Below the pieces are notes generated by a model that was not told the origin of the DNA, ran no database searches, and saw only the letters and a list, made by a program, of their open reading frames with translations. From Paralteromonas sediminis (GTDB lineage Bacteria > Pseudomonadota > Gammaproteobacteria > Enterobacterales > Alteromonadaceae), in the NCBI RefSeq assembly GCF_003820355.1, contig NZ_RPOK01000004.1, positions 186,001 to 250,000 of the forward strand: DNA of 64,000 nucleotides, read 5' to 3'. Positions 56,232 to 64,000 of this stretch are shown piece after piece (position 1 is the stretch's first letter; each line of letters opens with the position of its first letter). The position numbers and the translations under genes were made by a program.

Positions 56232-56854
56232 CGCAGCTTGTTTGCTGGTTCGCTAGTCAGCTCGAATTGGCCGGGTAATGTTCCGGCGAGTTCGCCAGCA
56301 AGCGCTACATAATCCTGTAAAAGACTCGTTAATTGCGATGTTAGCACTGGCAGGTTCTCAATCAACTGGTCTTTTTTGTCATCTGGTGACGCTTTTAATG
56401 CAGCATCCGCATCAGCTAGCAAAGAAAAACATTTTATACAACGGGTTAGACGCGAAACTGCATCGTCAATTTGCCGGTTATTCCATGCCACTTGCCATTC
56501 TGGTTCACATTGCTGGTGCGCAAACATCAATCCTGACAACCAGTTTTCTAAGGTTGTCCGTTTGGTTTTGTCGGCATCCCACTTGCACTCTACTGGTAGC
56601 CTAATTTGATTGTTGCGCATGGTATCGAGTTGCCAGCGCAACTGCCCCATTAATGCGTCAGCCAATGCATCCGCCTGATGACTGTCTAAAGACGATGCAG
56701 CAGAAGACAAGGTCCATGGCATCCATTTTTCAGGCATAGGGATTTCGGGGGAGGCACTCACACCAAATACAAGGCCCGCAACAAAACTACCGGGCATCAG
56801 TGTTCTTTTGTTTTCAGCTTGATGAATAAAAACCGTTAATTCTGGACTTAGCAT
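56228..56854 (-). CDS. YecA/UPF0149-like protein (tentative)
   Basis: A soluble, helical 208-residue protein. FVAGLVFGVSASPEIPMPEKWMPW resembles the GFxxGLxxxG...W pattern that opens the YgfB/YecA (UPF0149) fold, and LENWLSGLMFAHQQC resembles its second half. There is no C-terminal SEC-C metal motif. The role of UPF0149 proteins is unclear. Divergent from the Nramp gene and convergent with the short helical protein. It may instead be an unrelated helical protein. Confidence 0.55.
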   Translation of the reverse strand: MLSPELTVFIHQAENKRTLMPGSFVAGLVFGVSASPEIPMPEKWMPWTLSSAASSLDSHQADALADALMGQLRWQLDTMRNNQIRLPVECKWDADKTKRTTLENWLSGLMFAHQQCEPEWQVAWNNRQIDDAVSRLTRCIKCFSLLADADAALKASPDDKKDQLIENLPVLTSQLTSLLQDYVALAGELAGTLPGQFELTSEPANKLR

Positions 56855-56919
56855 TAGACATTCCGAATGTTCGGGTACAGGATGAGCTGACAGACAAATA
56901 AAGTCAACGTTAGGATGAC

Positions 56920-58098
56920 ATGATGAAAAACAAGACTGGTTTAATCATTGCTGCGGCTTTTATTGGGCCGGGCACAGTAACAACGGCAAGTATGGCTGGC
57001 GCACAAATGGGGCTGCACCTCGCATGGGCACTCATTTTTTCTGTTGTTTCCACTGTAGTGTTACAGGATATGGTAATTCGACTTGGCTTTGCCACGCGAC
57101 AAGGATTAAGTGAAGCGATACTGGCCGTATTTAGTCACCCTCTCGCCAAAGGTGTCGCTGGACTGTTGGTGCTTGCAGCAATCGGCGTTGGCAATGCAGC
57201 TTATCAAAGTGGAAACTTGACGGGCGCAGGGTTGGGTTTAGCCTCACTAGGGACCGGCACAGCGGCCCAATCTGCCGGGTTAATAGGTGGTCTAGCGCTT
57301 GCGCTTTTGTTTTCAGGTTCATACAAGTACATAGAGCGGGTACTGGTTGCCTTAGTTATCATAATGTCCCTTGTCTTTGTCACCACACTGTTTTTTGCCT
57401 CACCAGATTGGGCGGTACTTTTTTCTCAGCTGTTATCCCCCTCGCTGTCTACCCATTCTTTATCACTCGCGTTGGCCCTTATTGGCACGACCATAGTGCC
57501 CTACAATCTGTTTTTGCACGCCAGCTTAACTGCACACTCTAATGCAACTGACAGTCAACCGTTGATTCAAACACGAAAAGACAGTGCGCTTGCCATTACC
57601 ATAGGCGGTTTAATTACTCTGGTGATCATGACGACAGCCGCTATGACATTTTTTACTCAGGGTGAGCCGCTATCCGCTGACAATATCGGAAAGCAGCTAG
57701 AGCCAGTCTTAGGTCAATATGCGACAACCTTCTTTTCCCTTGGCCTGTTTGCCGCTGGACTCACCAGTGCAATAACAGCGCCACTCGCCGCCGGTTATGC
57801 GCTAAGTGGCTTGTTCGGCTGGCAGAGCACCTTATCAAGTGCAGGCTTTCGATTCATTGTCACTACCATCATTTTAACGGGTACCCTTTTTGCGGTTTTT
57901 GGTACGCAGCCTCTAACTATGATTTTAGTGGCTCAAGTGACCAATGCACTGTTGCTGCCGCTGGTCGTTGCCTTGCTAATTGGAGTAATGAACCGTCACC
58001 AGGCATTAAGCCAGTTGAGGAACCCCCAGTGGCTTAATATCGTGGCGCTAATTTGCCTAACGGTTATTACTGTACTTGCCTTTTACAAACTGATGTAA
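56920..58098 (+). CDS. Atypical Nramp-family transporter
   Basis: A polytopic LeuT-fold protein of 392 residues, about 11 membrane segments. The Nramp family resemblance lies in the unwound helix 1 (FIGPGTVTTASMAGAQMG) and helix 6 (TTIVPYNLFLHASL). The canonical metal-binding DPGN is GPGT (Gly16, Thr19) and the canonical MPHN is VPYN (Val193, Tyr195), so the usual Asp, Asn and Met ligands are absent. Substrate may therefore differ from Mn2+/Fe2+. AGGATG lies just ahead of the two adjacent ATGs. No MntR or Fur box was found upstream. Confidence 0.85.
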   Translation: MMKNKTGLIIAAAFIGPGTVTTASMAGAQMGLHLAWALIFSVVSTVVLQDMVIRLGFATRQGLSEAILAVFSHPLAKGVAGLLVLAAIGVGNAAYQSGNLTGAGLGLASLGTGTAAQSAGLIGGLALALLFSGSYKYIERVLVALVIIMSLVFVTTLFFASPDWAVLFSQLLSPSLSTHSLSLALALIGTTIVPYNLFLHASLTAHSNATDSQPLIQTRKDSALAITIGGLITLVIMTTAAMTFFTQGEPLSADNIGKQLEPVLGQYATTFFSLGLFAAGLTSAITAPLAAGYALSGLFGWQSTLSSAGFRFIVTTIILTGTLFAVFGTQPLTMILVAQVTNALLLPLVVALLIGVMNRHQALSQLRNPQWLNIVALICLTVITVLAFYKLM

Positions 58099-58111
58099 GC
58101 CACATTATGGC

Positions 58112-59254
58112 TTACGCCTTAGATAATCGGTCAAGCGCTAACGTTAAGTCGTCTCTGCCACAGGCAAAGTTGAGCCTAAAGCAATGTTTCCAGCCAAAGT
58201 CAGCACCCGGTGAAGGCCCAACGCCTCTCTCTTCACACCAGTCTTGCACGTTATCGACGCCAAGCCCTGACGCATCAATCCAGGCGAGAAAGGTGGCCTC
58301 TGCTGGGTATATCGTCAGCCCAGGGATCTTATCGATAGCATCTCTGACTAGGGCCCTGTTTTCTCGCAGATACGTCAGTTGTTGCTCATACCACTCATCA
58401 CACTGCGTGAACGCTGCTTCTGTAGCCACTAAACCAAGGATATTTGCCCAAGGCTCTATGCCCGCGGCAGCCTGATTAAAACGTCGACGCAAAGTAGCAT
58501 CAGGGATAATGGCAAAAGAGGTACCTAAACCCGCAATGTTGAACGTTTTACTCGCTGCCATCAGGGTAATACTATTGTCAGCCAATGCTGGGTGTGCAGA
58601 GGCCGGTAAATGCGTCGTGCCCTCGTCCAAAATAAGGTCACAGTGAATTTCATCACTACACAAAGTGACCTGGTATTTTTGGCAGATTGTCGCCACCCTA
58701 TCTAATTCAGACTGTGTCATCGCCGTCCCAACTGGATTCATTGGGTTACATAAAATCATCAAATGTGTATCAGGGTTTGATGCTTCAGCTTCTAATTGAT
58801 CAAAGTCAAGCGTGAGGCGGCCATCAACCATGCGTGTCTGAATGCTGACTTTTTCCAAATTGTGAAGCCCGGGAGCAGCACGCAGCGGCGGGTAGTTTGG
58901 CTCCTGAATGAGCACTCTACCTTTGCCCTCATCGCCATGACCAAATCCAATGCATGCCACATTAAAAGCAGGAACAACGCCAGGCGTCCACACTATCCAT
59001 TCTGGTTTAATCTGCCAGTTGTGGCGTCTGCGTAGCCAACTCACCACGGCGTCACTGGCAGGCGAGTATTGCGCAGGAAGTGTGTATCCCAGTACGCCGT
59101 GTTGAATACGTGATGTCAGTGCATCAAGAATTGGTTGAGCACAGGCAAACTCGCTGTCGGCTACCCACATGGGTAGGATATCTTTGCCTTTGTATTTTTC
59201 CCATTTAAATGAAAATGTGGGTTTTCTGTTGGGTAATTGAGGAAATGTCGCCAT
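58112..59254 (-). CDS. PLP-dependent cystathionine beta-lyase-like aminotransferase (PatB/MalY family)
   Basis: A fold-type I enzyme of 380 residues. The start TFSFKWEKYKGKDILPMWVADSEFACAQPILDAL and VLGYTLP are the PatB/MalY signature. LMILCNPMNPVGTAMTQSEL and CSDEIHCDLI are cofactor contacts, and the Schiff-base lysine is in LMAASKTFNIAGLGTSF. Relatives cleave cystathionine and other C-S bonds. It is probably monocistronic, convergent with the Nramp gene. Confidence 0.93.
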   Translation of the reverse strand: MATFPQLPNRKPTFSFKWEKYKGKDILPMWVADSEFACAQPILDALTSRIQHGVLGYTLPAQYSPASDAVVSWLRRRHNWQIKPEWIVWTPGVVPAFNVACIGFGHGDEGKGRVLIQEPNYPPLRAAPGLHNLEKVSIQTRMVDGRLTLDFDQLEAEASNPDTHLMILCNPMNPVGTAMTQSELDRVATICQKYQVTLCSDEIHCDLILDEGTTHLPASAHPALADNSITLMAASKTFNIAGLGTSFAIIPDATLRRRFNQAAAGIEPWANILGLVATEAAFTQCDEWYEQQLTYLRENRALVRDAIDKIPGLTIYPAEATFLAWIDASGLGVDNVQDWCEERGVGPSPGADFGWKHCFRLNFACGRDDLTLALDRLSKA

Positions 59255-59317
59255 TGATTCAGTCTGCTAATGAATTTGTGTAAAGAGTAACAACTGGACG
59301 TCTAGATGGCCACTAAT

Positions 59318-59689
59318 TTATTTCAACAGGGTTTTCACTTTTTGCAACAGGTCATCCGTTTTAAACGGCTTCACAATAAAGCCATTAGCGCCAAACCGCT
59401 TAGCCTCCACGGCTACTTCGCGAGTGCCCTCAGCCGAAACAAGCATTACAGGTGTTTTAATTTGCTGTCTGCGCATGTAGGCCAAGATCTCTATGCCAGT
59501 ATAACCCGGCATTTGCACATCGGTGATCACCAAATCTAACCGCCCGGCTTTAGGATCGGTAAGAAATGATTTAGCCATTCGGCTATCCTGAAAACTGTAT
59601 ACCGTCACGTCAAGGCTTTCCTCTAGCGCAGAAACTATGATGTCTAAGGTAATACTGTCATCATCAATGACAACTATGGTATGGCTCAT
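59318..59689 (-). CDS. Single-domain response regulator receiver
   Basis: A lone receiver domain of 123 residues. Asp9-Asp10-Asp11 (VIDDD) forms the acidic pocket, Asp57 (LVITDVQMPG) is the phosphoacceptor, Ser/Thr in MLVSAEG and the lysine in FIVKPF complete the site. No output domain, so it acts as a CheY- or SpoOF-like relay or regulates a partner. I start at the ATG at 59689, which begins the first strand; a frame from 59722 adds 11 residues. No kinase gene adjoins it. A partner could be the PAS hybrid kinase at 50148. Confidence 0.88.
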   Translation of the reverse strand: MSHTIVVIDDDSITLDIIVSALEESLDVTVYSFQDSRMAKSFLTDPKAGRLDLVITDVQMPGYTGIEILAYMRRQQIKTPVMLVSAEGTREVAVEAKRFGANGFIVKPFKTDDLLQKVKTLLK

Positions 59690-59759
59690 AGGGGTGTATA
59701 GGTATTTGTGGATTCGTTTCAATATACAAGCAATTAGACCAAATCGAAATGTTCTAAAT

Positions 59760-59796
59760 CAAAAAAGGCGCCACAATAAGGGGCGCCCTTTTGAAT
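59760..59796 (-). terminator. Rho-independent terminator of typA
   Basis: On the minus strand, a GGGCGCC/GGCGCC stem with a one-base bulge and an AT-rich loop is followed by six T residues, about 25 bases past the typA stop. Confidence 0.75.
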
Positions 59797-59817
59797 AACG
59801 TACTTATGAGACGATAC

Positions 59818-61641
59818 TTATGCTTTAGCTCTTGATGCGCGTTTGCGTTCTGTTTCAGTTAACAGCTTTTTACGAATGCGGATGCTTTCTGGCGTTACTT
59901 CAACCAGTTCATCATCATCAATAAATTCTAGAGCTTGCTCTAGAGACATCACGATAGGCGGCACCAAGTTTTGTGCTTCGTCAGTACCCGACGCACGAAC
60001 ATTGGTTAATTGTTTACCTTTAAGCGCGTTGACCGTTAAGTCGTTGTCACGGCTATGAATACCAATAATCATACCCTCGTACACTTCTACACCGTGTCCA
60101 ATAAACAAGCGACCACGTTCTTGCAGATTAAATAGTGCATTGGTCAACGCCTTACCCGCTGCGTTCGCAATTAAAACACCGTTTTTACGCTGTCCAATTT
60201 TACCGCCTTTGTGTGGCCCATAGTGATCAAACGTGTGGTACAACAAGCCCGAGCCGGATGTCATCGTCATAAAATCTGTCTGGAAGCCAATAAGTCCGCG
60301 ACTTGGTACGGTAAAGTCCATACGTACGCGTCCTTTTCCATCTGGCGACATATCAGTAAGTTCTGCTTTACGGAGACCTAACTGCTCCATAATTGAACCC
60401 TGATGCTCTTCTTCACAGTCAATGGTTAGATTTTCAAATGGCTCGTGTAATTCACCATCAATCTCTTTGATAATTACTTCTGGTCGAGATACCGCTAGTT
60501 CATAGCCTTCGCGACGCATATTTTCGATCAGTATGCCTAAGTGCAATTCACCGCGACCAGATACTCTGAACTTATCAGGGTCATCTGTTTCTTCCACACG
60601 CAATGCCACGTTGTGAACTAATTCATTATGTAAACGTTCAAGAATATTCCTCGACGTTACATATTTACCTTCTTTACCCGCGAATGGCGACGTATTGACC
60701 TGAAATGTCATAGTGACTGTAGGTTCATCAACCGACAAGGCCGGCAAGGCTTCAACCGCGTTTACGTCACAGATAGTGTCAGAGATCTTCAAATCACCCA
60801 AGCCTGTGATAGCGATAATGTCCCCGGCATTAGCAGAATCAACCTCATGGCGATCCAAGCCTAAATAACCCAAAACCTGGCCCACTTTTCCGTTACGCGT
60901 TTTGCCTTCGCTATTTACTACTGTGACTTGTTGATTTAGCTTCACACTTCCTCGAGTTACGCGTCCCACTCCGATAACACCCACATAGGAATTGTAATCA
61001 AGTTGCGATATTTGCATTTGGAATGCACCTGCAGGATCTGCCGCAGGCGGAGCGACTTGCTCAACAATTGTTTCAAACAGTGGCGTCATGTCTTCGCCAG
61101 CGGTGTCGGAATCGAGCGAGGCCCAACCATTTAGTGCTGACGCATAAACCACCTGAAAGTCCAACTGGTCGTCGGTAGCACCAAGATTATCAAAGAGATC
61201 AAAAACCTGATCCATGACCCAGTCCGGACGCGCACCGGGTTTGTCAATTTTGTTAATAACTACAATAGGCTTGAGCCCTTGCGCAAACGCTTTTTGCGTA
61301 ACGAAGCGCGTTTGAGGCATAGGCCCTTCTTGTGCATCAACCAATAGCAAAACAGAATCTGCCATCGACATAACGCGCTCTACCTCGCCACCAAAGTCAG
61401 CGTGTCCAGGCGTATCTACGATATTAATGCGGTAATCATTCCAATTGATGGCAGTATTTTTTGCCAAAATCGTAATACCACGTTCTTTTTCTATGTCATT
61501 CGAGTCCATCACGCGCTCTTGCGCTTCACCACGGCTCTCCAATGTGCCTGATTGTTGTAACAACTTATCAACCAGCGTCGTTTTACCGTGGTCAACGTGT
61601 GCTATAATAGCAATATTACGTAAGTGACTAATATCGTTCAC
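59818..61641 (-). CDS. typA: Ribosome-associated GTPase TypA/BipA
   Basis: The GTPase domain has [15 protein letters not shown] (G1), the switch segment [27 protein letters not shown] (G3) and [13 protein letters not shown] (G4). Domain 2, EF-G-like domains III and V, and the BipA-specific C-terminal domain (ending [19 protein letters not shown]) follow. It binds 70S ribosomes and supports assembly, especially in the cold. Length of 607 residues matches E. coli. It is divergent from glnA, as in enterobacteria. A TATAAT box lies 80 bases upstream. Confidence 0.98.
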   Translation of the reverse strand: MNDISHLRNIAIIAHVDHGKTTLVDKLLQQSGTLESRGEAQERVMDSNDIEKERGITILAKNTAINWNDYRINIVDTPGHADFGGEVERVMSMADSVLLLVDAQEGPMPQTRFVTQKAFAQGLKPIVVINKIDKPGARPDWVMDQVFDLFDNLGATDDQLDFQVVYASALNGWASLDSDTAGEDMTPLFETIVEQVAPPAADPAGAFQMQISQLDYNSYVGVIGVGRVTRGSVKLNQQVTVVNSEGKTRNGKVGQVLGYLGLDRHEVDSANAGDIIAITGLGDLKISDTICDVNAVEALPALSVDEPTVTMTFQVNTSPFAGKEGKYVTSRNILERLHNELVHNVALRVEETDDPDKFRVSGRGELHLGILIENMRREGYELAVSRPEVIIKEIDGELHEPFENLTIDCEEEHQGSIMEQLGLRKAELTDMSPDGKGRVRMDFTVPSRGLIGFQTDFMTMTSGSGLLYHTFDHYGPHKGGKIGQRKNGVLIANAAGKALTNALFNLQERGRLFIGHGVEVYEGMIIGIHSRDNDLTVNALKGKQLTNVRASGTDEAQNLVPPIVMSLEQALEFIDDDELVEVTPESIRIRKKLLTETERKRASRAKA

Positions 61642-61720
61642 AATTCATATACCCTAAGTGTTAATTTTACGAGTTCGGGTACAGCCTACACGTTAGCGCC
61701 CGTTCCGCGATTTGGCGCGT

Positions 61721-61726
61721 ATTATA
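61721..61726 (-). promoter_or_regulatory. Candidate -10 box of the typA promoter
   Basis: A perfect TATAAT on the minus strand, 80 bases before the typA start; the matching -35 element is weak. It lies in the 392-base gap between typA and glnA, which also holds the NtrC and sigma-54 sites. Confidence 0.4.
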
Positions 61727-61849
61727 CTGATTTTAAAGTTTGATGATATTTGTATTTTTTTAAGGCGATAAAAAAGCGAAATGCATCGCAACAGCCTCTG
61801 CCTTTTATTGGTTCATTTACGAATAAATCTCACCAAAATGATCCATTTG

Positions 61850-61866
61850 TGCACTACAATAGTGCA
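61850..61866 (+). promoter_or_regulatory. Candidate NtrC (GlnG) binding site
   Basis: The perfect 17-base inverted repeat TGCACTACAATAGTGCA matches the NtrC consensus TGCAC-N7-GTGCA. Its centre is about 97 bases upstream of the sigma-54 start expected from the promoter at 61929, the usual enhancer position for glnA. Confidence 0.8.
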
Positions 61867-61928
61867 TGGACGTCACAAACAATTCATAAAATGTACGTGA
61901 AGTCTCGGTTTTATGGGAAGCTCCTTTG

Positions 61929-61944
61929 TGGCACGATAATCGCA
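61929..61944 (+). promoter_or_regulatory. Candidate sigma-54 (RpoN) promoter of glnA
   Basis: TGGCACGATAATCGCA: the -24 GG and -12 GC pairs are exactly ten bases apart, as sigma-54 requires, and it fits the TGGCAC-N5-TTGCA consensus except for one base. With transcription starting near 61955, the glnA leader is about 80 bases. Together with the upstream NtrC site it explains nitrogen control of glnA. Confidence 0.75.
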
Positions 61945-62033
61945 AAAGAAAATGAATCGAAGTGGAATGAATATTCGAAATCAGGCTCGCTCTATCCGAA
62001 TGCGAGCAAAACAAAACTAATCTGGAGGACACC

Positions 62034-63443
62034 ATGTCGATAGACAAGGCACTTGAGTTGATCAAAGAAAGCGAAGCAAAATTTATTGATCTGCGCTTCA
62101 CTGACACCAAAGGTAAAGAGCAGCACGTTTCTATTCCTGCTCATCAAGTAGATGAAGACTTCTTTGAAGAAGGCAAGATGTTTGATGGGTCGTCTATCGC
62201 TGGTTGGAAAGGTATCAATGAATCAGACATGATTTTGATGCCTGATCCTACGTCTGCAGTTGTAGACCCCTTCGCAGAAGAAACTCAGGTTAATATCCGC
62301 TGTGACATTCTTGAACCGTCAACCATGCAGGGTTACGAGCGCGACCCACGTTCTGTTGCACGTCGTGCAGAAGAATATTTGAAATCTACAGGTATCGGTG
62401 ATGCGTGTTATTTCGGTCCAGAGCCAGAGTTTTTCTTGTTCGACGACGTCACCTTTCATACCGACATGGCAGGTTCTTTTTACAAGATAGATTCAACAGA
62501 AGCCAAGTGGAATTCTGGTGCTGAGTACGAAGAAGGCAATATGGCTCACCGTCCGGGCGTAAAAGGCGGCTATTTCCCTGTTCCTCCGGTTGATTCAGCA
62601 CACGACACCCGTGCAGCAATGTGCATGGTAATGGAAGAAATGGGCTTGGTGGTAGAAGCACATCACCACGAGGTAGCTACTGCGGGTCAAAATGAAATTG
62701 CTTGTCAGTTCAACACCTTGGTAACTAAAGCTGACGAAATTCAGGTGTACAAGTATGTGGTTCACAATGTAGCTCACGCGTATGGTCAAACAGCGACCTT
62801 TATGCCTAAGCCATTAGTCGGCGACAACGGCTCTGGTATGCACTGTCACCAATCTATATCGAAAGATGGCAAAAACGTCTTTGCGGGTGACAAGTACGCA
62901 GGCCTCTCTGACGAAGCACTTTACTACATTGGTGGTATTATCAAGCACGCACGCGCTATCAATGCATTCTCTAATGCATCGACTAACAGCTATAAGCGTT
63001 TGGTGCCTGGTTTTGAAGCACCTGTTATGCTTGCATATTCTGCACGTAACCGCTCTGCTTCAATTCGTATTCCTTATGTTACCAGCGATAAAGCACGTCG
63101 TATTGAAGTGCGCTTCCCTGACCCGACAGCCAACCCATACCTTGCATTTACAGCAATGCTAATGGCTGGCCTAGATGGGATTAAAAACAAGATTCACCCT
63201 GGCGATTCAATGGACAAAGATCTCTATGATTTGCCTGCCGAGGAAGCGGCGGAAATCCCAACAGTGGCAAGCTCATTGGAGCAGGCACTTGAAGCACTTG
63301 ACAGTGACCGTGATTTCCTTAAAGCCGGTGGTGTAATGACCGATGACATGATTGATGCGTACATCGCACTTAAAGCTGAAGAAGTTGAGAAGCTAAACAT
63401 GACTACTCACCCTGTAGAGTTTGACATGTACTACAGCGTGTAA
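62034..63443 (+). CDS. glnA: Glutamine synthetase, type I
   Basis: Beta-Grasp and catalytic domains: [56 protein letters not shown], and [38 protein letters not shown]. Tyr398 in [10 protein letters not shown] is the adenylylation site, so activity is probably controlled by GlnE. It makes glutamine from glutamate, ATP and ammonia. Length of 469 residues is normal. A strong ribosome site CTGGAGGACACC precedes the ATG. An NtrC site and a sigma-54 promoter lie upstream; a terminator lies behind. Confidence 0.98.
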   Translation: MSIDKALELIKESEAKFIDLRFTDTKGKEQHVSIPAHQVDEDFFEEGKMFDGSSIAGWKGINESDMILMPDPTSAVVDPFAEETQVNIRCDILEPSTMQGYERDPRSVARRAEEYLKSTGIGDACYFGPEPEFFLFDDVTFHTDMAGSFYKIDSTEAKWNSGAEYEEGNMAHRPGVKGGYFPVPPVDSAHDTRAAMCMVMEEMGLVVEAHHHEVATAGQNEIACQFNTLVTKADEIQVYKYVVHNVAHAYGQTATFMPKPLVGDNGSGMHCHQSISKDGKNVFAGDKYAGLSDEALYYIGGIIKHARAINAFSNASTNSYKRLVPGFEAPVMLAYSARNRSASIRIPYVTSDKARRIEVRFPDPTANPYLAFTAMLMAGLDGIKNKIHPGDSMDKDLYDLPAEEAAEIPTVASSLEQALEALDSDRDFLKAGGVMTDDMIDAYIALKAEEVEKLNMTTHPVEFDMYYSV

Positions 63444-63460
63444 AAGGTATAACACACAAT

Positions 63461-63488
63461 AAGCCCGGATAAACCCGGGCTTTTTTTT
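63461..63488 (+). terminator. Rho-independent terminator of glnA
   Basis: An 8-bp stem AAGCCCGG/CCGGGCTT with a six-base loop followed by eight T residues, 17 bases past the glnA stop. Confidence 0.92.
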
Positions 63489-63512
63489 GCTCAAAAAAGC
63501 TTCGCACGTACA

Positions 63513-63541
63513 GTGACAGTTGTGGTAGTTTAGTTTATGTT
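63513..63541 (+). promoter_or_regulatory. Candidate sigma-70 promoter of the DUF4124 gene
   Basis: GTGACA and TATGTT hexamers 17 bases apart, 33 bases before the start, in the short gap behind the glnA terminator. Pattern match only. Confidence 0.4.
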
Positions 63542-63573
63542 GGTACTAGTAGGGAATGAGTTGGAAGTGTTAT

Positions 63574-64000
63574 ATGAATGCGGTCAAAGGTAAATCAACA
63601 GCAATTATTTTGTTAGTGGCACTGGCCACATTCTCTGTCAGTGCACAGGTCATCTACAAAATTGTCCAAGAAGACGGTACCGTGCTCTACACTGATCAGC
63701 CCATTCCAGGCGCAGAACCGCTCGACTTGAGTGAAGTGAACAGTGCTGTTATGCCAAGGTTGGCCACCCCGCCATCGCAATCTTCAAACACAGAGCAACC
63801 TGAAGGTGAAAGCTATAAGATAGAAGTTGTATCCCCTGCACCTGAAACAACGGTAAGAGATAATCAGGGGAGGATAGCAATTACTGCCCGTCTATCTCCT
63901 ACTGCTAATGGTCAATTCCATTTATGGTTGAACAATCAGAAAGTAGGAAGCCAAACCAGTGGCTCTTTTATGGTTGAAGGATTAAATCGCGGAGCGCATA
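63574..64000 (+). CDS. DUF4124 domain protein, partial (runs off right edge)
   Basis: My reading gives a signal peptide (MNAVKGKSTAIILLVALATF then SVSAQ) and a DUF4124 segment, VIYKIVQEDGTVLYTDQPIPGAEPLDL. A low-complexity linker and an Ig-like segment (IEVVSPAPETTVRDNQGRIA) follow. The N-terminus is complete: GGAAG lies seven bases ahead of the ATG at 63574. The C-terminus is outside the window. DUF4124 proteins are periplasmic and poorly understood. In Alteromonadales such a gene commonly sits between glnA and glnL-glnG; the neighbours to the right cannot be seen here. Confidence 0.82.
   Translation, partial: MNAVKGKSTAIILLVALATFSVSAQVIYKIVQEDGTVLYTDQPIPGAEPLDLSEVNSAVMPRLATPPSQSSNTEQPEGESYKIEVVSPAPETTVRDNQGRIAITARLSPTANGQFHLWLNNQKVGSQTSGSFMVEGLNRGAH

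Noticed and set aside
1-64000. CRISPR arrays, insertion sequences, tRNA or rRNA genes
   Set aside because: No regularly spaced repeats, transposase-like proteins, terminal repeats or cloverleaf sequences were noticed; short tRNA genes could not be scanned exhaustively by eye but the gaps are too small and show none.

Overview
This window looks like the chromosome of a marine gammaproteobacterium of the order Alteromonadales, close to Alteromonas, Aestuariibacter or Bowmanella. That placement is inference from gene content and order: lptD-surA-pdxA-rsmA-apaG-apaH, rlmD-relA-mazG, recO-pdxJ-acpS, and glnA divergent from typA with a DUF4124 gene behind glnA. Coding density is high and genes are short-spaced. 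I see no rRNA, tRNA, insertion sequence, prophage or CRISPR array. Only the 61642-62033 gap exceeds 300 bases without a gene, and it is filled with regulatory sites.

Layout. Positions 1-14.6 kb form an exopolysaccharide/exosortase A (XrtA, PEP-CTERM) island. It holds a cut-off GT2 glycosyltransferase, a secreted beta-helix protein, an XrtA-type sugar transferase with a hexapeptide acyltransferase, a GT4 enzyme, a fused exosortase A/EpsI protein, a DUF3473 polysaccharide deacetylase and the EpsB-type initiating phosphoglycosyltransferase. Divergent from these are the export lipoprotein, the Wzz-like chain-length protein, a separate tyrosine autokinase and a TIGR03016-like outer-membrane barrel, with a convergent ExeA-like ATPase. 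Together they cover lipid-linked initiation, sugar addition, modification, export, length control and exosortase processing. No PEP-CTERM substrate is in view.

Positions 14.7-27.9 kb are mostly minus-strand core genes: hldE (LPS heptose), a GIY-YIG protein, a DUF350 protein, mazG-relA-rlmD, acpS-pdxJ-recO-recJ-dsbC-xerD and djlA. Positions 28-34.6 kb hold the envelope/B6/ribosome operon lptD-surA-pdxA-rsmA-apaG-apaH. A chemoreceptor with a flagellar sigma-28 type promoter follows. Positions 36.8-42.5 kb run GT9, lysC, DUF192 and acnB on the minus strand.

Positions 42.6-59.7 kb are more mixed: a PQQ-type sugar dehydrogenase, two unrecognised envelope proteins, a long Cys/Met-type PLP enzyme divergent from a 2-hydroxyacid dehydrogenase, a GST, erpA, a LytTR regulator with a degenerate receiver, a DUF3718 protein and a PAS hybrid kinase. 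Then come a DUF6746-like protein behind a Fur-like box, a coiled-coil membrane protein, an atypical ClC protein, hemJ, an atypical Nramp transporter, a PatB/MalY lyase and a single-domain response regulator. Positions 59.8-64 kb are typA, the nitrogen-regulated glnA (NtrC site plus sigma-54 promoter) and the start of a DUF4124 protein.

The points most worth a second look are the substituted substrate residues in the Nramp and ClC proteins, the Fur-like box, the PLP enzyme/hydroxyacid dehydrogenase pair, and the export island with its extended ATPase and missing substrates. I see no convincing wholly new system; most of the window is conserved core genome.
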